From assembly GCF_014697585.1 (NCBI RefSeq), contig NZ_JACJSB010000005.1:115557-179556 (forward strand): a DNA stretch of 64,000 nucleotides, read 5' to 3'. The DNA is from Dolichospermum sp. FACHB-1091. GTDB lineage: Bacteria; Cyanobacteriota; Cyanobacteriia; Cyanobacteriales; Nostocaceae. Positions within the stretch are counted from its first letter, which is position 1, and each line of letters opens with the position of its first letter. Below, piece after piece: positions 8,924-18,776 of this stretch. The notes beneath the pieces were generated by a model. The model was not told where the DNA came from and did not search any database. It worked only from the letters and a program-made list of their open reading frames with translations. A program made the position numbers and the translations under genes.

Positions 8924-9796
8924 ATGAAAGCATCTGCGAAGTTCGACTTTGAAGACGAAAAATTTAACGCCCCACCGTCCCAAGTAATCCCTTGGTGTCA
9001 AATGATCAGTCCTCGCTATGGTGAAGAGGGTTTACAAAGTTATGGTTTAGCGATTAAGTTGGATAATGCCCAAGCTGTTGGTTTCAAACCCGATGATAAT
9101 TGGCAAGAGATACAGCACACATTTAGTTCTGGAGAAGTAAATACGGTATTTCTGACAACTACGCCCAGACTAGTTATAGTCCGTCGTGGTCCGTTATCTG
9201 TGAAAGACAGAGAAACGGGAATTAAATTAGGAACTTTTAAAGATAATTACGATGCTTTTTTAGCGGATAAACTGAAATTTAAAACCTTTACCCGCCATAT
9301 AATTTTTTTAGTCGGTGAAGATAAAAAGTTTTTGCACCAATCACCATTACAATTAACTCTGAGTGGTTCAGCTTGTGCTAGTTTTGGGAAAAATTACGCT
9401 GAATATCAACAGGGGAGAATTACAGGCGGTTTTGCGGGAGAATTAGAAAAAGCTTATGCTGGTTTTCAAAAGAAACCAGTGACTCCCAAAGGTCCCTTAT
9501 TTCATGCCCATGGAATTTATTGCCCGATAATTGAAGCAGAAGAAAGAGGAATTGAACCAAATACAGCTTTAGTGGCTTCAACTGTAGATTATAAACATCC
9601 TACAGTCGCAACCTTTACAGATTATATGATTGCTTCAGATTCCCCAGAATCGGAAATAATTCATAAAGCTTTTGAAGAATACAAAGAATTTGGCAAGGAA
9701 GTAGTTAAACCAGAAAGTTCTAAAGCGGAAATGGCTGGTATTAGTAATTCCTATGTTTATGCAGATGATGATGAACTTGATTATCCACCTTATTAA
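8924..9796 (+). CDS. Cyanobacterial DUF5895-like protein
   Basis: 290 residues, soluble, no signal peptide or membrane segment. The sequence (start KASAKFDFEDEKFNAPPSQV, later RLVIVRRGPLSVKDRETG, LTLSGSACASFGKNYAEY, and an acidic tail YADDDELDYPPY) recalls a cyanobacterial family I know as DUF5895; the name is from memory. The layout (single-strand-binding-like beta domain followed by an acidic tail) would be compatible with a plasmid- or phage-type DNA maintenance role, but this is a guess. Followed by a strong bidirectional terminator at 9818-9856. Confidence 0.7.
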   Translation: MKASAKFDFEDEKFNAPPSQVIPWCQMISPRYGEEGLQSYGLAIKLDNAQAVGFKPDDNWQEIQHTFSSGEVNTVFLTTTPRLVIVRRGPLSVKDRETGIKLGTFKDNYDAFLADKLKFKTFTRHIIFLVGEDKKFLHQSPLQLTLSGSACASFGKNYAEYQQGRITGGFAGELEKAYAGFQKKPVTPKGPLFHAHGIYCPIIEAEERGIEPNTALVASTVDYKHPTVATFTDYMIASDSPESEIIHKAFEEYKEFGKEVVKPESSKAEMAGISNSYVYADDDELDYPPY

Positions 9797-9817
9797 GTAA
9801 AGATTGACATACCATCC

Positions 9818-9856
9818 CCAAGAGGCAGAAAATAAAGTTTTTCTCTTGCCTCTTGG
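9818..9856. terminator. Bidirectional intrinsic terminator between convergent genes
   Basis: Perfect 10-bp stem CCAAGAGGCA / TGCCTCTTGG around a 19-base AT-rich loop. It lies between the stop of the gene at 8924-9796 and the stop of mltA, so it can serve both. Confidence 0.75.
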
Positions 9857-9863
9857 CTATTGC

Positions 9864-11096
9864 TTACTCTTTTAGTAATAAATAAAATAGTAAACCATTA
9901 CCGCCAGAAATACCAGCGCGATCGCCGGCTAATTGACCAGAACCCATAAAATAATCAACTCTTCCTGGTCCTTTAATTGCACTACCGGTATCCTGATCTA
10001 AAACAAAACGGTTCACTAGACGAGATTCCAACTTGCCACGATTATTAGGGTAGGGAAAGGAATTGACAATTAGTGCCAATGCTCCCGGAGGCATGATATC
10101 TTTGTCCGTAGCAATAGAACGTTCAGCGGTTACAGGTATGATAAGACTACCCGTAGCAGGTCTACCGTTAGTTTCCGCAAAGAAAACAAACCTTTCCCAA
10201 CGCGGTAAATAATTGCTTAACTGTCTGGGATTTTCCCGGAAATAACTAATTAATTTGGGCATAGTTAGGCCGCTCAGGGGTAGTTTACCATCTTTTGCCA
10301 ATTCTTTACCGATACTCGTCCAGGGATAATCCGTTCCTCCAGCATAACCAACAGATGTTCTTTGGCCATTAGTTAATCTAATTTGGGCAGAACCTTGGAT
10401 ATGAATCATGTATGGTTCTAAACGATTACTAAACCAGAGAATTTCTAAACCCTTTAACCTGCTTCTATTACCTAGTAAACCATTTTTCCCTTCCAAATCA
10501 ATCCGTTTCGGGTGGGGTTTGGGCCATTTCTGAAAGTCCTTGGGTAGACGATAGAGAGGATACTTATATACAGAAGTCCTGACTCGACTAGCAGTATACA
10601 CAGGTTCATAATAAGCTGTGAATTTCACAGTCCCTTTATTATCATTGCCTATGGACTGATAAAAGACAAACTCCCGACGCACAGCGGCCTGTAATTCTGC
10701 TGCTGACTGAGAACTAATTACCACTTCCCGAAATCTTACCAAACTCCGACGTACCCGATCTAAAGTAATTTCTGTAATTGGGTAAGCTTGATAGGCTGCG
10801 ATCGCTCTATTGCTTTGCAGATAACGTAAACTGTTATCTATTGCAGTTATTAGTGCTTGTTTATCCCCCTGTTGACCCCAAAGTTGTTCGTCCCAACCCA
10901 AGCAATTTTGAGGGGTACAAACAGTATCTATATCCACCTTTTGTAGCGGTGGTAAACCTGCGGGTGGTGTTTCGGGAGTAGCCGGAGGGACTTCTATCGG
11001 CTGTGGAATCGGAATTTGGGCTAAAACTGACGAAAATGGATTTATAAAAGCAATTCCCAGAGTGAAAGCAAATAAAGTCAGGTTTTTTTTCATCAT
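9864..11096 (-). CDS. mltA: Membrane-bound lytic murein transglycosylase A (MltA)
   Basis: Cleaves the MurNAc-GlcNAc bond of peptidoglycan to leave a 1,6-anhydro end, acting in the periplasm. 410 residues. Residues 1-27 are a signal peptide ending in SVLAQIP. A proline-rich linker follows, then the MltA domain (VKFTAYYEPVYTASRV, YKYPLYRLP, WFSNRLEPYMIHIQGSAQIR) and the 3D domain, with the catalytic Asp region ALIVNSFPYP and DQDTGSAIKGPGRVDYFMGS. No lipobox cysteine is seen, unlike the E. coli enzyme, so the protein may be soluble in the periplasm. Overlaps the upstream 82-residue gene by 4 bases. Confidence 0.92.
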   Translation of the reverse strand: MMKKNLTLFAFTLGIAFINPFSSVLAQIPIPQPIEVPPATPETPPAGLPPLQKVDIDTVCTPQNCLGWDEQLWGQQGDKQALITAIDNSLRYLQSNRAIAAYQAYPITEITLDRVRRSLVRFREVVISSQSAAELQAAVRREFVFYQSIGNDNKGTVKFTAYYEPVYTASRVRTSVYKYPLYRLPKDFQKWPKPHPKRIDLEGKNGLLGNRSRLKGLEILWFSNRLEPYMIHIQGSAQIRLTNGQRTSVGYAGGTDYPWTSIGKELAKDGKLPLSGLTMPKLISYFRENPRQLSNYLPRWERFVFFAETNGRPATGSLIIPVTAERSIATDKDIMPPGALALIVNSFPYPNNRGKLESRLVNRFVLDQDTGSAIKGPGRVDYFMGSGQLAGDRAGISGGNGLLFYLLLKE

Positions 11097-11341
11097 CTTT
11101 CCATACTCGAATTAAAAACAGGTTCTACCCTAATCCCCGCAATTTTAGACGGCCGCACCATCATATATTCTCCCTGAATATTCTTAATCGGTACGCTCAT
11201 AAAATCGTTAGAAGTAGATTTTGGCACAAGTTCACCACTGTACCACTTTTGAAATTCTTGAATAGTAGAAAAACGCACCTCTTCTCGATGTCCACCTTCT
11301 AAAAACAGGAAAACAGCATATTCATTAGGAGTTATAGGCAT
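11093..11341 (-). CDS. Small conserved hypothetical protein upstream of mltA
   Basis: 82 residues, soluble, no known motif (NEYAVFLFLEGGHREEVRFS, FQKWYSGELVPK, IKNIQGEYMMVRPSKIAGIR). Overlaps mltA by 4 bases (ATGA), so the two are translationally coupled. The context suggests a cell-envelope link but nothing in the sequence proves it. Start ATG at 11341. Confidence 0.75.
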   Translation of the reverse strand: MPITPNEYAVFLFLEGGHREEVRFSTIQEFQKWYSGELVPKSTSNDFMSVPIKNIQGEYMMVRPSKIAGIRVEPVFNSSMER

Positions 11342-11828
11342 AAATTTACATCACTAAATACACATTTTCTCGAAAGATTGAGCTTAGTTGTAGCATTTTC
11401 AAGGGTTCTTTCAAAATTTTTGACAAACTTTTACATCTTTCCATCCAGGAATTTGATCTTTCAATTACTCATCTGGCTTTAACAGGTACAAATCCTGATT
11501 TTCCCATCACTTGTTTTTGAGATCAATTATCTACCTGCTATGGCATTTTCCACTAATTAAACTTTCTGTGTGATTAGAACTACAAATGTCCAGTTTACAT
11601 TTTTTAGCGATCGCAGTGTCAAAAACATCCCGTCAGGGTTTCTATACCCCATATTTGGTTGATCCTGTCAATGGGTAAGTCCTAGAAAATAATAGACATC
11701 TCCTGTAAAAGTAAAAATTTTAGAGACGTTCTATGGTTAAGGATTATAAGTCCTACAGATACTTCAAGCCCGGACAGTCTTTACCTCTAGGGGTCTAGTG
11801 AGTATCAGAACCGATAACCTACCATTTA
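11342..11828. other. Non-coding stretch with a possible fourth IS605-type end
   Basis: 487 bases without a credible gene. Bases 11779-11810 (TTACCTCTAGGGGTCTAGTG, then AGTATCAGAA) have the hairpin and the GTGAGTAT-C tail of the IS605-type ends at 4126, 15757 and 25309, but the 5' part is unrecognisable. The remainder is AT-rich, with a HIP1 octamer near 11607. Confidence 0.35.
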
Positions 11829-12875
11829 CTAATTTAAATCTTCTAATTTAATTCGAGGATCGGCAGCTTTTAAAATTAAGTCAGCGATTAAGTTACCAGT
11901 AATTAATAATACGGCACTCATGACCAAACTCGCCATGACTAAATATTGATCTTTAGCTAAAACTGCTTGTAGGGTTAATTTTCCTAAACCTGGCCAGTTA
12001 AAGAAATTTTCCGTAATAAATGCACCACTTAACAAACCTGCTAATTCAAAACCCAACAACGTAATTAAGGGGTTAATAGCATTTCGCAAAGCATGAACAT
12101 AAATAACGCGATTTTCTGGTAGTCCTTTAGCGCGTGCGGTTTGAATATAGTCTTGACGCAAAACGTCCAATAATTGACCACGCATAATGCGTTGTAAACC
12201 AGCAAAGCTGGTAATACTTAAAGCAATTAATGGCAAAACTGAATGCCAAGCTATATCCATAATTTTACTTAACCATGTTAGATCTGCATGATCAATACTA
12301 GTCATATTACCCACCGGAAAAAGTGGAGTAGTCATTTGGGCAAAGAAAAGCAAAAATAAGACAGTGATAAAACTCGGAATACCTTGACCGGTATAACTGA
12401 CCATCTGTAAAATCTGGTCAGTTATACGATTTTGTTGCACAGCAGCGAGAATTCCTAAAGGAATAGCGATCGCCCATGTTATAATCAAAGAAGCGATCGC
12501 TAAAAATAAAGTTGCTGGTACTCGTTCCCATAACAGCGATGATACAGAACGTTTATAAACAAAGCTTGTGCCAAAATTACCTCTAGTCACAATTTGCTTT
12601 AACCAAAATCCAAACTGTTCTGGCCAAGATTTATCTAAACCATATTCTATCCTATATTCTTCAATCCGTTGTGGGGAAATTTTTGGATCTTGTCGCAGGT
12701 TGTCTACAAAATCCCCCGGAGATAACTTCATAATAAAAAAGGACAAAGCCGACGCTAAAAAAATCGTTAATAGTGCCTGTAAAAGCCGTTTGATTATATA
12801 AATAAAGGTTTCACTAGTAACCAGCTTGATTAGCCAGTTTCGACTCGTTTCCAGGGAAATTTTTGTACTGGTCAT
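11829..12875 (-). CDS. ABC transporter permease, dipeptide/oligopeptide/nickel type (DppB-like)
   Basis: 348 residues. Inner-membrane permease of a binding-protein-dependent importer. An N-terminal membrane segment (residues 22-45) is followed by the DppB-type periplasmic loop (LSPGDFVDNLRQDPKISPQR, EYGLDKSWPEQF), then five membrane segments and the EAA loop (IMRGQLLDVLRQDYIQTARAK, GLPENRVIYVHALRNAINPL). The partner permease, ATPases and binding protein are not in the window, so this is a dispersed subunit; that is common in cyanobacteria. Substrate unknown. Confidence 0.88.
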   Translation of the reverse strand: MTSTKISLETSRNWLIKLVTSETFIYIIKRLLQALLTIFLASALSFFIMKLSPGDFVDNLRQDPKISPQRIEEYRIEYGLDKSWPEQFGFWLKQIVTRGNFGTSFVYKRSVSSLLWERVPATLFLAIASLIITWAIAIPLGILAAVQQNRITDQILQMVSYTGQGIPSFITVLFLLFFAQMTTPLFPVGNMTSIDHADLTWLSKIMDIAWHSVLPLIALSITSFAGLQRIMRGQLLDVLRQDYIQTARAKGLPENRVIYVHALRNAINPLITLLGFELAGLLSGAFITENFFNWPGLGKLTLQAVLAKDQYLVMASLVMSAVLLITGNLIADLILKAADPRIKLEDLN

Positions 12876-12904
12876 CTCAGATTACCATTGTCAATTATTT
12901 TTTG

Positions 12905-13423
12905 TTAATATTCAACTAGTGAGATAATCGGGACATCAGGTAAATTTTTCCGACCTTGTAAATCCCGTAATTCAATGATAAATCCAAAGCCGACAAGTTC
13001 GCAGTCAATCTTTTGTACTAACTTTGCTGTTGCACTGGCAGTTCCACCTGTAGCAATTAAATCATCTACAATCAAAACCTTGCTACCGGGACGCAAAGCA
13101 TCCTGATGTACTTCCAAGACATCTGTACCATACTCCAGCTGATATTCAATGGCGTGAACTGCTGCAGGTAACTTTCCTTTTTTACGAACGGGAATAAAAC
13201 CAGCGCCTAACCTATAGGCCACAGGTGCACCAAAAATAAATCCCCGGGACTCCATACCGATAATGTAGTCCACCTGAAGTTCCAGTTCAGAGCATTTTGT
13301 GCTTAAGAAGTCAATAGTATAACGTAATCCATCGGGGTTACTTAACAAAGTGGTGATATCCCGAAATAAAATTCCCGGTTTAGGAAAATCTGGTATATCA
13401 CGAATTAGCGATTTTAGATCCAT
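12905..13423 (-). CDS. apt: Adenine phosphoribosyltransferase
   Basis: Purine salvage: adenine + PRPP gives AMP + PPi in the cytoplasm. 172 residues from the ATG at 13423 ([18 protein letters not shown]), preferred over an in-frame TTG three codons earlier because family members begin here. PRPP-binding motif [16 protein letters not shown] is intact, as are [21 protein letters not shown] and the flexible loop [11 protein letters not shown]. Monocistronic in appearance. Confidence 0.95.
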   Translation of the reverse strand: MDLKSLIRDIPDFPKPGILFRDITTLLSNPDGLRYTIDFLSTKCSELELQVDYIIGMESRGFIFGAPVAYRLGAGFIPVRKKGKLPAAVHAIEYQLEYGTDVLEVHQDALRPGSKVLIVDDLIATGGTASATAKLVQKIDCELVGFGFIIELRDLQGRKNLPDVPIISLVEY

Positions 13424-13575
13424 ATAGGTCAAAGAAGAATAGTCACAACACAGACAAAGGAGAAGAGAAAGAAATTTTTCTGAAAATCAAAAGATATCTT
13501 ATCCTATAATGGCATAGCCTGGATACTAGTACGGCCGTCAAGTCAAAAGTAAAAAGCAAAAATTAATAGGTCGTA

Positions 13576-13653
13576 ATGTATACAATTGAACTGTCATATC
13601 GCCCCAGCGATGTGCATTGGGAGGAACTTAATAACTTGATTGAAAACGCATAA
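13576..13653 (+). CDS. Possible 25-residue small ORF or gene remnant
   Basis: Short frame starting MYTIELSYRPSDVHWEELNN, 23 bases before the next gene's start. The first seven residues match the start of a small cyanobacterial protein family that begins MYTIELxL, but the rest does not, so this may be a truncated relic. Low confidence; kept because no other feature explains it. Confidence 0.2.
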   Translation: MYTIELSYRPSDVHWEELNNLIENA

Positions 13654-13676
13654 AGTATTTGAAGGTATTTTATAGA

Positions 13677-14309
13677 ATGAATGTCGCCGCTAATCTTACC
13701 CCTGTAGACATAAACAGCCCAAATGCTCCGGGAATACATCAGATTTTGGATACTTTACCAGATCCAGCGATCGCTGGGCAGGTATGTCCAGCCCAAACTA
13801 GGTTGGAAATAGACCTAATTTTACTAGCCATTGAAGCCTTAGAAGTGGGCGGTTCTGAAGCCATTTTGTCCTTGGCTGAAGAATTAGACCTGAAAGGAAT
13901 TATCAAAAATCGGGTAAACTTATGGAGGATGCGAACTTCTAACCCCATGCGAAGAGCGCATAGTCGCCGCCCTTTAGATATTTTAGAAGCCAAAGCCTTA
14001 GTAGTCATTGCTTGCTACATTGCTAGACGGTTAACAGTTACCATCCGCCAACTGCTAACTATATACCAGCAATTAGCCCAAAAGCAGATTCCCCCAGAAC
14101 AAAACTTAAGATTAGCTAATTACCTAGAAAGGTTTAGAGCGCATTTTAAAAGTCGGATGAATTCCCGTCGCTCTGGTGTACTAGCATTAAATTCTGACGA
14201 TAAATTAGATGAACTAGCTATAGACTTATTAGGGAAATTACTATTCTGCACAGGTACAGCGGGGATGCAACGGTACTGGATTTCTCTTTTTGATGGTGAA
14301 GTGGAGTAA
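13677..14309 (+). CDS. DUF3038 domain protein
   Basis: 210 residues from the ATG at 13677 (an upstream in-frame TTG at 13659 is less likely). A helical cyanobacterial protein of unknown function, recognisable by QTRLEIDLILLAIEALEVGG, the basic segment MRTSNPMRRAHSRRPLDI, and ANYLERFRAHFKSRMNSRRS. It is followed after 6 bases by a DUF4335 gene; this pair is found together in many cyanobacteria, so they probably act in one complex. No membrane segment. Confidence 0.85.
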   Translation: MNVAANLTPVDINSPNAPGIHQILDTLPDPAIAGQVCPAQTRLEIDLILLAIEALEVGGSEAILSLAEELDLKGIIKNRVNLWRMRTSNPMRRAHSRRPLDILEAKALVVIACYIARRLTVTIRQLLTIYQQLAQKQIPPEQNLRLANYLERFRAHFKSRMNSRRSGVLALNSDDKLDELAIDLLGKLLFCTGTAGMQRYWISLFDGEVE

Positions 14310-14315
14310 AGAAAA

Positions 14316-15755
14316 ATGAATATTCAACGTAAATACAGTTTACCTAATTGTACCCTGCTTCTAGAAGGGTTAAGTGACATGACACGGGGTGCTAACTTTC
14401 AGGAACTGCGTCCAGAACTATCTATATTGGTAAATGCGGAATGCCATTTATCCAGTTACACTCAACCCATAGTTGGGGGAAGGGAATTTTTTGAAAGCTT
14501 AGTTAGATCCGTCAGCACTTACGCCCAAGAGTTTTTAAGTAATATACCCAACCAGCAAAGCAAAAAAATTGACAATCAAGATCACCAATCAGAATTAGTA
14601 GAATTACAAAAAATTGATCACAACAGGCACAAGTTAATTGTTTATGCAGAAATGACACAAGATAACCTGGGGCAAAACACCAACCCAGGAGAACCTCTTG
14701 AAATCGTTCTTAATACAGTGCAATTATTTGATTTAGTTGAAGCTGTAGATCAGTTTTTTGCTGATAGCCAAACTTTACCAGAATTATCCTTAGAATTATA
14801 TCCAGTAATTCGCCGTCATGGTGATTCAAGTCAAATTTTACTCAAACAAGCAATCCCAGCTACCGTAGGCGTATCCGGCCTAGCGGTAGCCGCATTAGCC
14901 TTTTTCTTGATTCCTGCTCCTCAAGTCCGTCCACCTGAATTGACACCGGAGGAGCAGACCAGCGCTACAATACCTACAACCACCGCTCAACCATCAACCT
15001 CTCCTACACCCATAGCAGCAGCCACTCCCACGACCACACCCACAGAAACAGCAGCCCCCACGGCAGTTAAAGATTTAGAAGCACTTTTAAAGACAGTACC
15101 GGAAATAACAGATTCATCCCAGTTACGGGCATTAAATCGCCAACTTTATAATCAAATTAATCCAGCTTGGACAAATCGCTCAGAATTACCAGAGAATTTA
15201 GTTTATCGTTTAGGTGTTGCTGCGGATGGTAGTATTATTGGGTATAAAGCAGTAAATCAGATAGCCAGTAACGCAATAGAAAAAACCCCACTGCCCCAAC
15301 TCCTTTATAATCCTGCTAATGCGAAAGCCAATCAATCCATTGCTCAATTCAAAGTCGTCTTTACCCAAACAGGTATTTTACAAATTAGTCCTTGGGGAGG
15401 ATACACTAAAACACCGGAAGTAATCGGTGAGAAAATTACTGATACTAGTCAAATCAAATATCTAAATCAAAAGCTGTATAGTACAATTCGTCAAAATTGG
15501 AGTGTTACTCCCACTTTCTCTAGCGACTTGAAATATCGAGTGGCGGTTAATAAAGGGGGTATTATTGCTGACTATGAACCACTTAATCAAGTTGCTTTTG
15601 ACCATTTTCGAGAAACTCCTCTTCCCCAGCTATTTCAATCGGTTTATGGCTCTAATGTGGCTGCACCGAACAACAAGGAACCCCTAGCTCATTTTCAAGT
15701 AGTATTTACACCTAAAGGTGAATTAGAAGTAACTACTTGGAAAGGATATAGATAA
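14316..15755 (+). CDS. DUF4335 domain protein with C-terminal repeated module
   Basis: 479 residues. Residues 1-165 are the DUF4335 domain (NIQRKYSLPNCTLLLEGLSD, LSILVNAECHLSS). A single membrane segment lies at about 188-208 (VGVSGLAVAALAFFLIP), then a P/T-rich linker, then two copies of a 95-residue module (DSSQLRALNRQLYNQINPAW ... YRLGVAADGSIIGYKAVNQI ... QFKVVFTQTGILQISPWGGY and DTSQIKYLNQKLYSTIRQNW ... YRVAVNKGGIIADYEPLNQV ... HFQVVFTPKGELEVTTWKGY). Topology would put the DUF4335 domain inside and the repeats outside the membrane. Operon with the DUF3038 gene. Its stop is one base away from an IS605-type end. Confidence 0.85.
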   Translation: MNIQRKYSLPNCTLLLEGLSDMTRGANFQELRPELSILVNAECHLSSYTQPIVGGREFFESLVRSVSTYAQEFLSNIPNQQSKKIDNQDHQSELVELQKIDHNRHKLIVYAEMTQDNLGQNTNPGEPLEIVLNTVQLFDLVEAVDQFFADSQTLPELSLELYPVIRRHGDSSQILLKQAIPATVGVSGLAVAALAFFLIPAPQVRPPELTPEEQTSATIPTTTAQPSTSPTPIAAATPTTTPTETAAPTAVKDLEALLKTVPEITDSSQLRALNRQLYNQINPAWTNRSELPENLVYRLGVAADGSIIGYKAVNQIASNAIEKTPLPQLLYNPANAKANQSIAQFKVVFTQTGILQISPWGGYTKTPEVIGEKITDTSQIKYLNQKLYSTIRQNWSVTPTFSSDLKYRVAVNKGGIIADYEPLNQVAFDHFRETPLPQLFQSVYGSNVAAPNNKEPLAHFQVVFTPKGELEVTTWKGYR

Positions 15756-15756
15756 T

Positions 15757-15801
15757 TTGAGATACTCACCGACCTAAAGGCGCGGTAATTCTTGACGCTT
15801 C
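15757..15801 (-). repeat. IS605-type end (copy 2), inverted
   Basis: On the - strand it reads AAGCGTCAAGAATTACCGCG, then CCTTTAGGTCGGTGAGTATC. It aligns end to end with copy 1 (4126-4169), including the hairpin (ACCG ... CGGT around CCT TT AGG) and the GGTGAGTAT tail. Starts one base after the DUF4335 stop. No TnpB coding remains are seen to its right. Confidence 0.6.
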
Positions 15802-16441
15802 ACCGACTTGCGTAAGTCCTGTGTACTACAAAATGAAGTGCGGAATGTGGGATCAATATCAATTTTTGATACCTTTAATTGTTATGTATATTGTCAAGCC
15901 TATGACGCTGATGAACTCGCTCATTCTCCCTGGTTTGGTAGTTGATCTCTTAAGTTTTTTTCGATCAACCAAAACAAGAGGAAAAGCATTATGGAGCAGG
16001 GTATAGGGGGAATAATTACCAATTACGCAGTAAGGGGTATAATTTTCTCTCTTTAATTCTTAATTTTTAACTCCCCACAGGGCTTGACGGCAAATACGAC
16101 TATAAAGTTACGGTTCACCCCAATTCCTGAAAGTATTAATTCTCATACATTAGTCAATGTGAACGCACATTAATCCATGAGATCACTAGACATAATTTAT
16201 AAAATTCGCCGTTCCCTTGACGGTTCGGTAAACCACCTTTCATGGCATGGCTACCACTGAGTTTATATGATAATAGCCTAGTTTGGGGTTTAATTCCCAG
16301 CACAGCCTAACCCAATTGATTGCCATTGACAATTAGTTAATGCAATTTTATCAAAAAAGAATTCAGTAGTGTTCTGATGCTCTTTTTTATATTCCCTCTC
16401 ATTCATTCATTTAGTAATTTTATACGGAGTAAAAAACCAAA
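15802..16441. other. dnaK upstream region
   Basis: 640 bases without a credible gene. A 61-codon frame at 15821-16006 has no protein features. No CIRCE operator (TTAGCACTC-N9-GAGTGCTAA) was found. Bases 16423-16428 hold CGGAGT, a fitting ribosome-binding site for dnaK. The promoter could not be placed. Confidence 0.5.
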
Positions 16442-18340
16442 ATGGCAAAAGTAGTTGGAATTGATTTAGGTACGACTAACTCCTGTGTGGCAGTAATGGA
16501 AGGTGGTAAACCCACAGTTATCGCTAACGCAGAAGGTTTTAGAACAACACCCTCTGTAGTTGCCTTTGCTAAAAATGGTGATAATTTAGTTGGTCAAATC
16601 GCTAAACGTCAAGCGGTAATGAACCCCGAAAATACTTTTTATTCTGTAAAACGCTTTATTGGTCGTCGTTATGACGAAATCACTAATGAAGCTACAGAAG
16701 TTTCCTATAAGGTTCTCAGTAGCGGTGGTAATGTTAAAGTAGATTCTCCCGGCGCTGGTAAACAATTTGCTCCTGAAGAAATATCCGCCAAGGTTCTCCG
16801 CAAATTAGTGGAAGATGCTAGTAAGTACCTGGGGGAAACTGTTACCCAAGCAGTAATTACTGTTCCCGCTTATTTCAACGACTCCCAACGTCAAGCCACC
16901 AAGGACGCTGGTAAAATCGCTGGTATTGAGGTATTACGGATTATCAACGAACCTACGGCTGCTTCTCTAGCTTATGGTTTTGATAAGAAGAGCAATGAAA
17001 CTATCCTCGTATTTGACTTGGGTGGTGGTACTTTTGACGTATCTGTACTGGAAGTAGGTGATGGTGTATTTGAAGTATTATCAACCTCTGGTGATACTCA
17101 CTTAGGTGGTGACGACTTCGATAAAAAAATCGTTGATTTCTTGGCAGAAAAGTTCAAAAAAGATGAAGGTATTGACCTCCGCAAGGACAAACAAGCTTTA
17201 CAACGTTTAACAGAAGCGGCAGAAAAAGCTAAAATTGAACTTTCTAGCGTTACCCAGGCGGAAATTAACCTACCATTTATCACCGCTACCCAGGATGGAC
17301 CAAAGCATTTAGATACAACTCTCACCCGTGCCACTTTTGAAGAACTCTGTTCTGATTTAATTGACCGTTGCCGCATTCCGGTGGAAAATGCTCTCAGAGA
17401 CGCGAAATTAAATAAAAGCAATATTGACGAAGTTGTTCTTGTTGGTGGTTCTACTCGGATTCCTGCTGTTCAGGATGTGGTTAAGCGAGTTCTAGGTAAA
17501 GATCCTAACCAAAGCGTTAACCCTGATGAGGTGGTAGCTGTTGGTGCTGCTATTCAAGCGGGAGTTTTAGCAGGTGATGTTACAGGTATCTTATTGTTAG
17601 ATGTAACACCATTGTCTTTAGGTGTGGAAACCTTGGGCGGTGTCATGACTAAGATTATCCCTCGTAACACTACAATTCCCACCAAAAAATCAGAAGTGTT
17701 CTCTACTGCTGTAGACGGACAAACTAATGTGGAAATTCACGTTCTCCAAGGTGAGAGAGAATTTGCTAATGATAACAAGAGTTTAGGTACTTTCCGTTTG
17801 GATGGTATTCCTCCTGCTCCTCGTGGTGTTCCCCAAATTGAAGTTACTTTTGATATTGACGCTAACGGTATTCTCAACGTTGCTGCTAAGGATAAGGGTA
17901 CTGGTAAGGAACAATCTATTAGTATAACAGGTGCTTCTACTCTTGACAAGAATGATGTAGAACGCATGGTCAGAGAAGCTGAGAAAAATGCTTCTTCTGA
18001 TAAAGAGCGCCGTGAAAAAATTGAACGCAAAAACCAAGCTGATACTTTAGCTTATCAAGCAGAAAAGCAGTTACAAGAATTGGGTGATAAAGTCCCCGCT
18101 GCTGATAAGACTAAGGTTGAGGGTTTAGTTAAAGAAGTTCGGGACGCTATAGCCAAGGAAGATGATGCTCAAATCCAGAAATTAACACCAGAACTGCAAC
18201 AAGCTCTCTTTGCTATTGGTAGTAATATTTACCAACAAGCTGGTGGTGATGCTGGTGCTGCTGGCGCTCAATCCCCCGGTGGTGGTTCTGCTCCCTCTGG
18301 TGATGATGTCATTGATGCTGATTTTACCGAAAGTAAGTAG
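16442..18340 (+). CDS. dnaK: Chaperone DnaK (Hsp70)
   Basis: ATP-driven folding chaperone of the cytosol that works with DnaJ and GrpE. 632 residues. Signatures: [18 protein letters not shown] (phosphate loop), [38 protein letters not shown], then the substrate-binding beta domain ([14 protein letters not shown]) and helical lid. The C-terminus [13 protein letters not shown] matches the bacterial EEVD-like tail of DnaK. Cyanobacteria have several DnaK paralogues; length and tail fit the standard, stress-related DnaK2 type, but this is inferred. grpE and dnaJ are not adjacent. A terminator follows at 18379-18418. Confidence 0.97.
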   Translation: MAKVVGIDLGTTNSCVAVMEGGKPTVIANAEGFRTTPSVVAFAKNGDNLVGQIAKRQAVMNPENTFYSVKRFIGRRYDEITNEATEVSYKVLSSGGNVKVDSPGAGKQFAPEEISAKVLRKLVEDASKYLGETVTQAVITVPAYFNDSQRQATKDAGKIAGIEVLRIINEPTAASLAYGFDKKSNETILVFDLGGGTFDVSVLEVGDGVFEVLSTSGDTHLGGDDFDKKIVDFLAEKFKKDEGIDLRKDKQALQRLTEAAEKAKIELSSVTQAEINLPFITATQDGPKHLDTTLTRATFEELCSDLIDRCRIPVENALRDAKLNKSNIDEVVLVGGSTRIPAVQDVVKRVLGKDPNQSVNPDEVVAVGAAIQAGVLAGDVTGILLLDVTPLSLGVETLGGVMTKIIPRNTTIPTKKSEVFSTAVDGQTNVEIHVLQGEREFANDNKSLGTFRLDGIPPAPRGVPQIEVTFDIDANGILNVAAKDKGTGKEQSISITGASTLDKNDVERMVREAEKNASSDKERREKIERKNQADTLAYQAEKQLQELGDKVPAADKTKVEGLVKEVRDAIAKEDDAQIQKLTPELQQALFAIGSNIYQQAGGDAGAAGAQSPGGGSAPSGDDVIDADFTESK

Positions 18341-18378
18341 TTTTACGAAGATCGCATCCCTGCGGCACTGATTTAATT

Positions 18379-18418
18379 AATACCCACCAGTATTAAAACT
18401 GAGTGGGTATTATTTTAT
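18379..18418 (+). terminator. Intrinsic terminator of dnaK
   Basis: Perfect 9-bp stem AATACCCAC (18379-18387) / GTGGGTATT (18403-18411), followed by ATTTTATG. It begins 38 bases after the dnaK stop. Confidence 0.75.
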
Positions 18419-18536
18419 GCCAACTAATTTATAATAAGATAGTTCTTCCTTATCAACTCCATGATAACAAATTTAAAAGCAAATGTCAACCCCTTGATCT
18501 TCTTTATTGGCGTTTTTTTTTGCAAGCAAAAACCTC

Positions 18537-18574
18537 GACTATTTTTAATAGTCGTTTTTTAGGTTAAAGTAGAC
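18537..18574 (+). repeat. Hairpin repeat, left copy (flanks the PD-(D/E)XK-like gene)
   Basis: GACTATT TTT AATAGTC forms a perfect 7-bp stem followed by GTTTTTT, so it could act as a terminator. The 34 bases 18541-18574 recur at 19397-19430 with one mismatch (RTAGAC position). The two copies are direct repeats on either side of the gene at 18777-19379. Confidence 0.65.
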
Positions 18575-18776
18575 CACACACTCAAGTGATTAATCAAATT
18601 TTCAATGGGTTAAGGGTTGTCCGACGTGGTCGAGTATTTCCCGAAATTCAGTAGACCCAAGAACAAAAAGCTCACAGAAAAGCCAGAAGACAGGCTTTTT
18701 CTACCTGAGAAGTAATCAATTGTAAAAATAAACTTTTTCTCCCAACTAATTATTAAAAGTAACAAGGTAAATAAAG

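Noticed and set aside
15821..16006. 61-codon open frame upstream of dnaK
   Set aside because: No family features; contains the common intergenic string around GTCCTGTGTACTACAAAATG.
16136..16441. CIRCE heat-shock operator before dnaK
   Set aside because: The inverted repeat TTAGCACTC-N9-GAGTGCTAA is not present.
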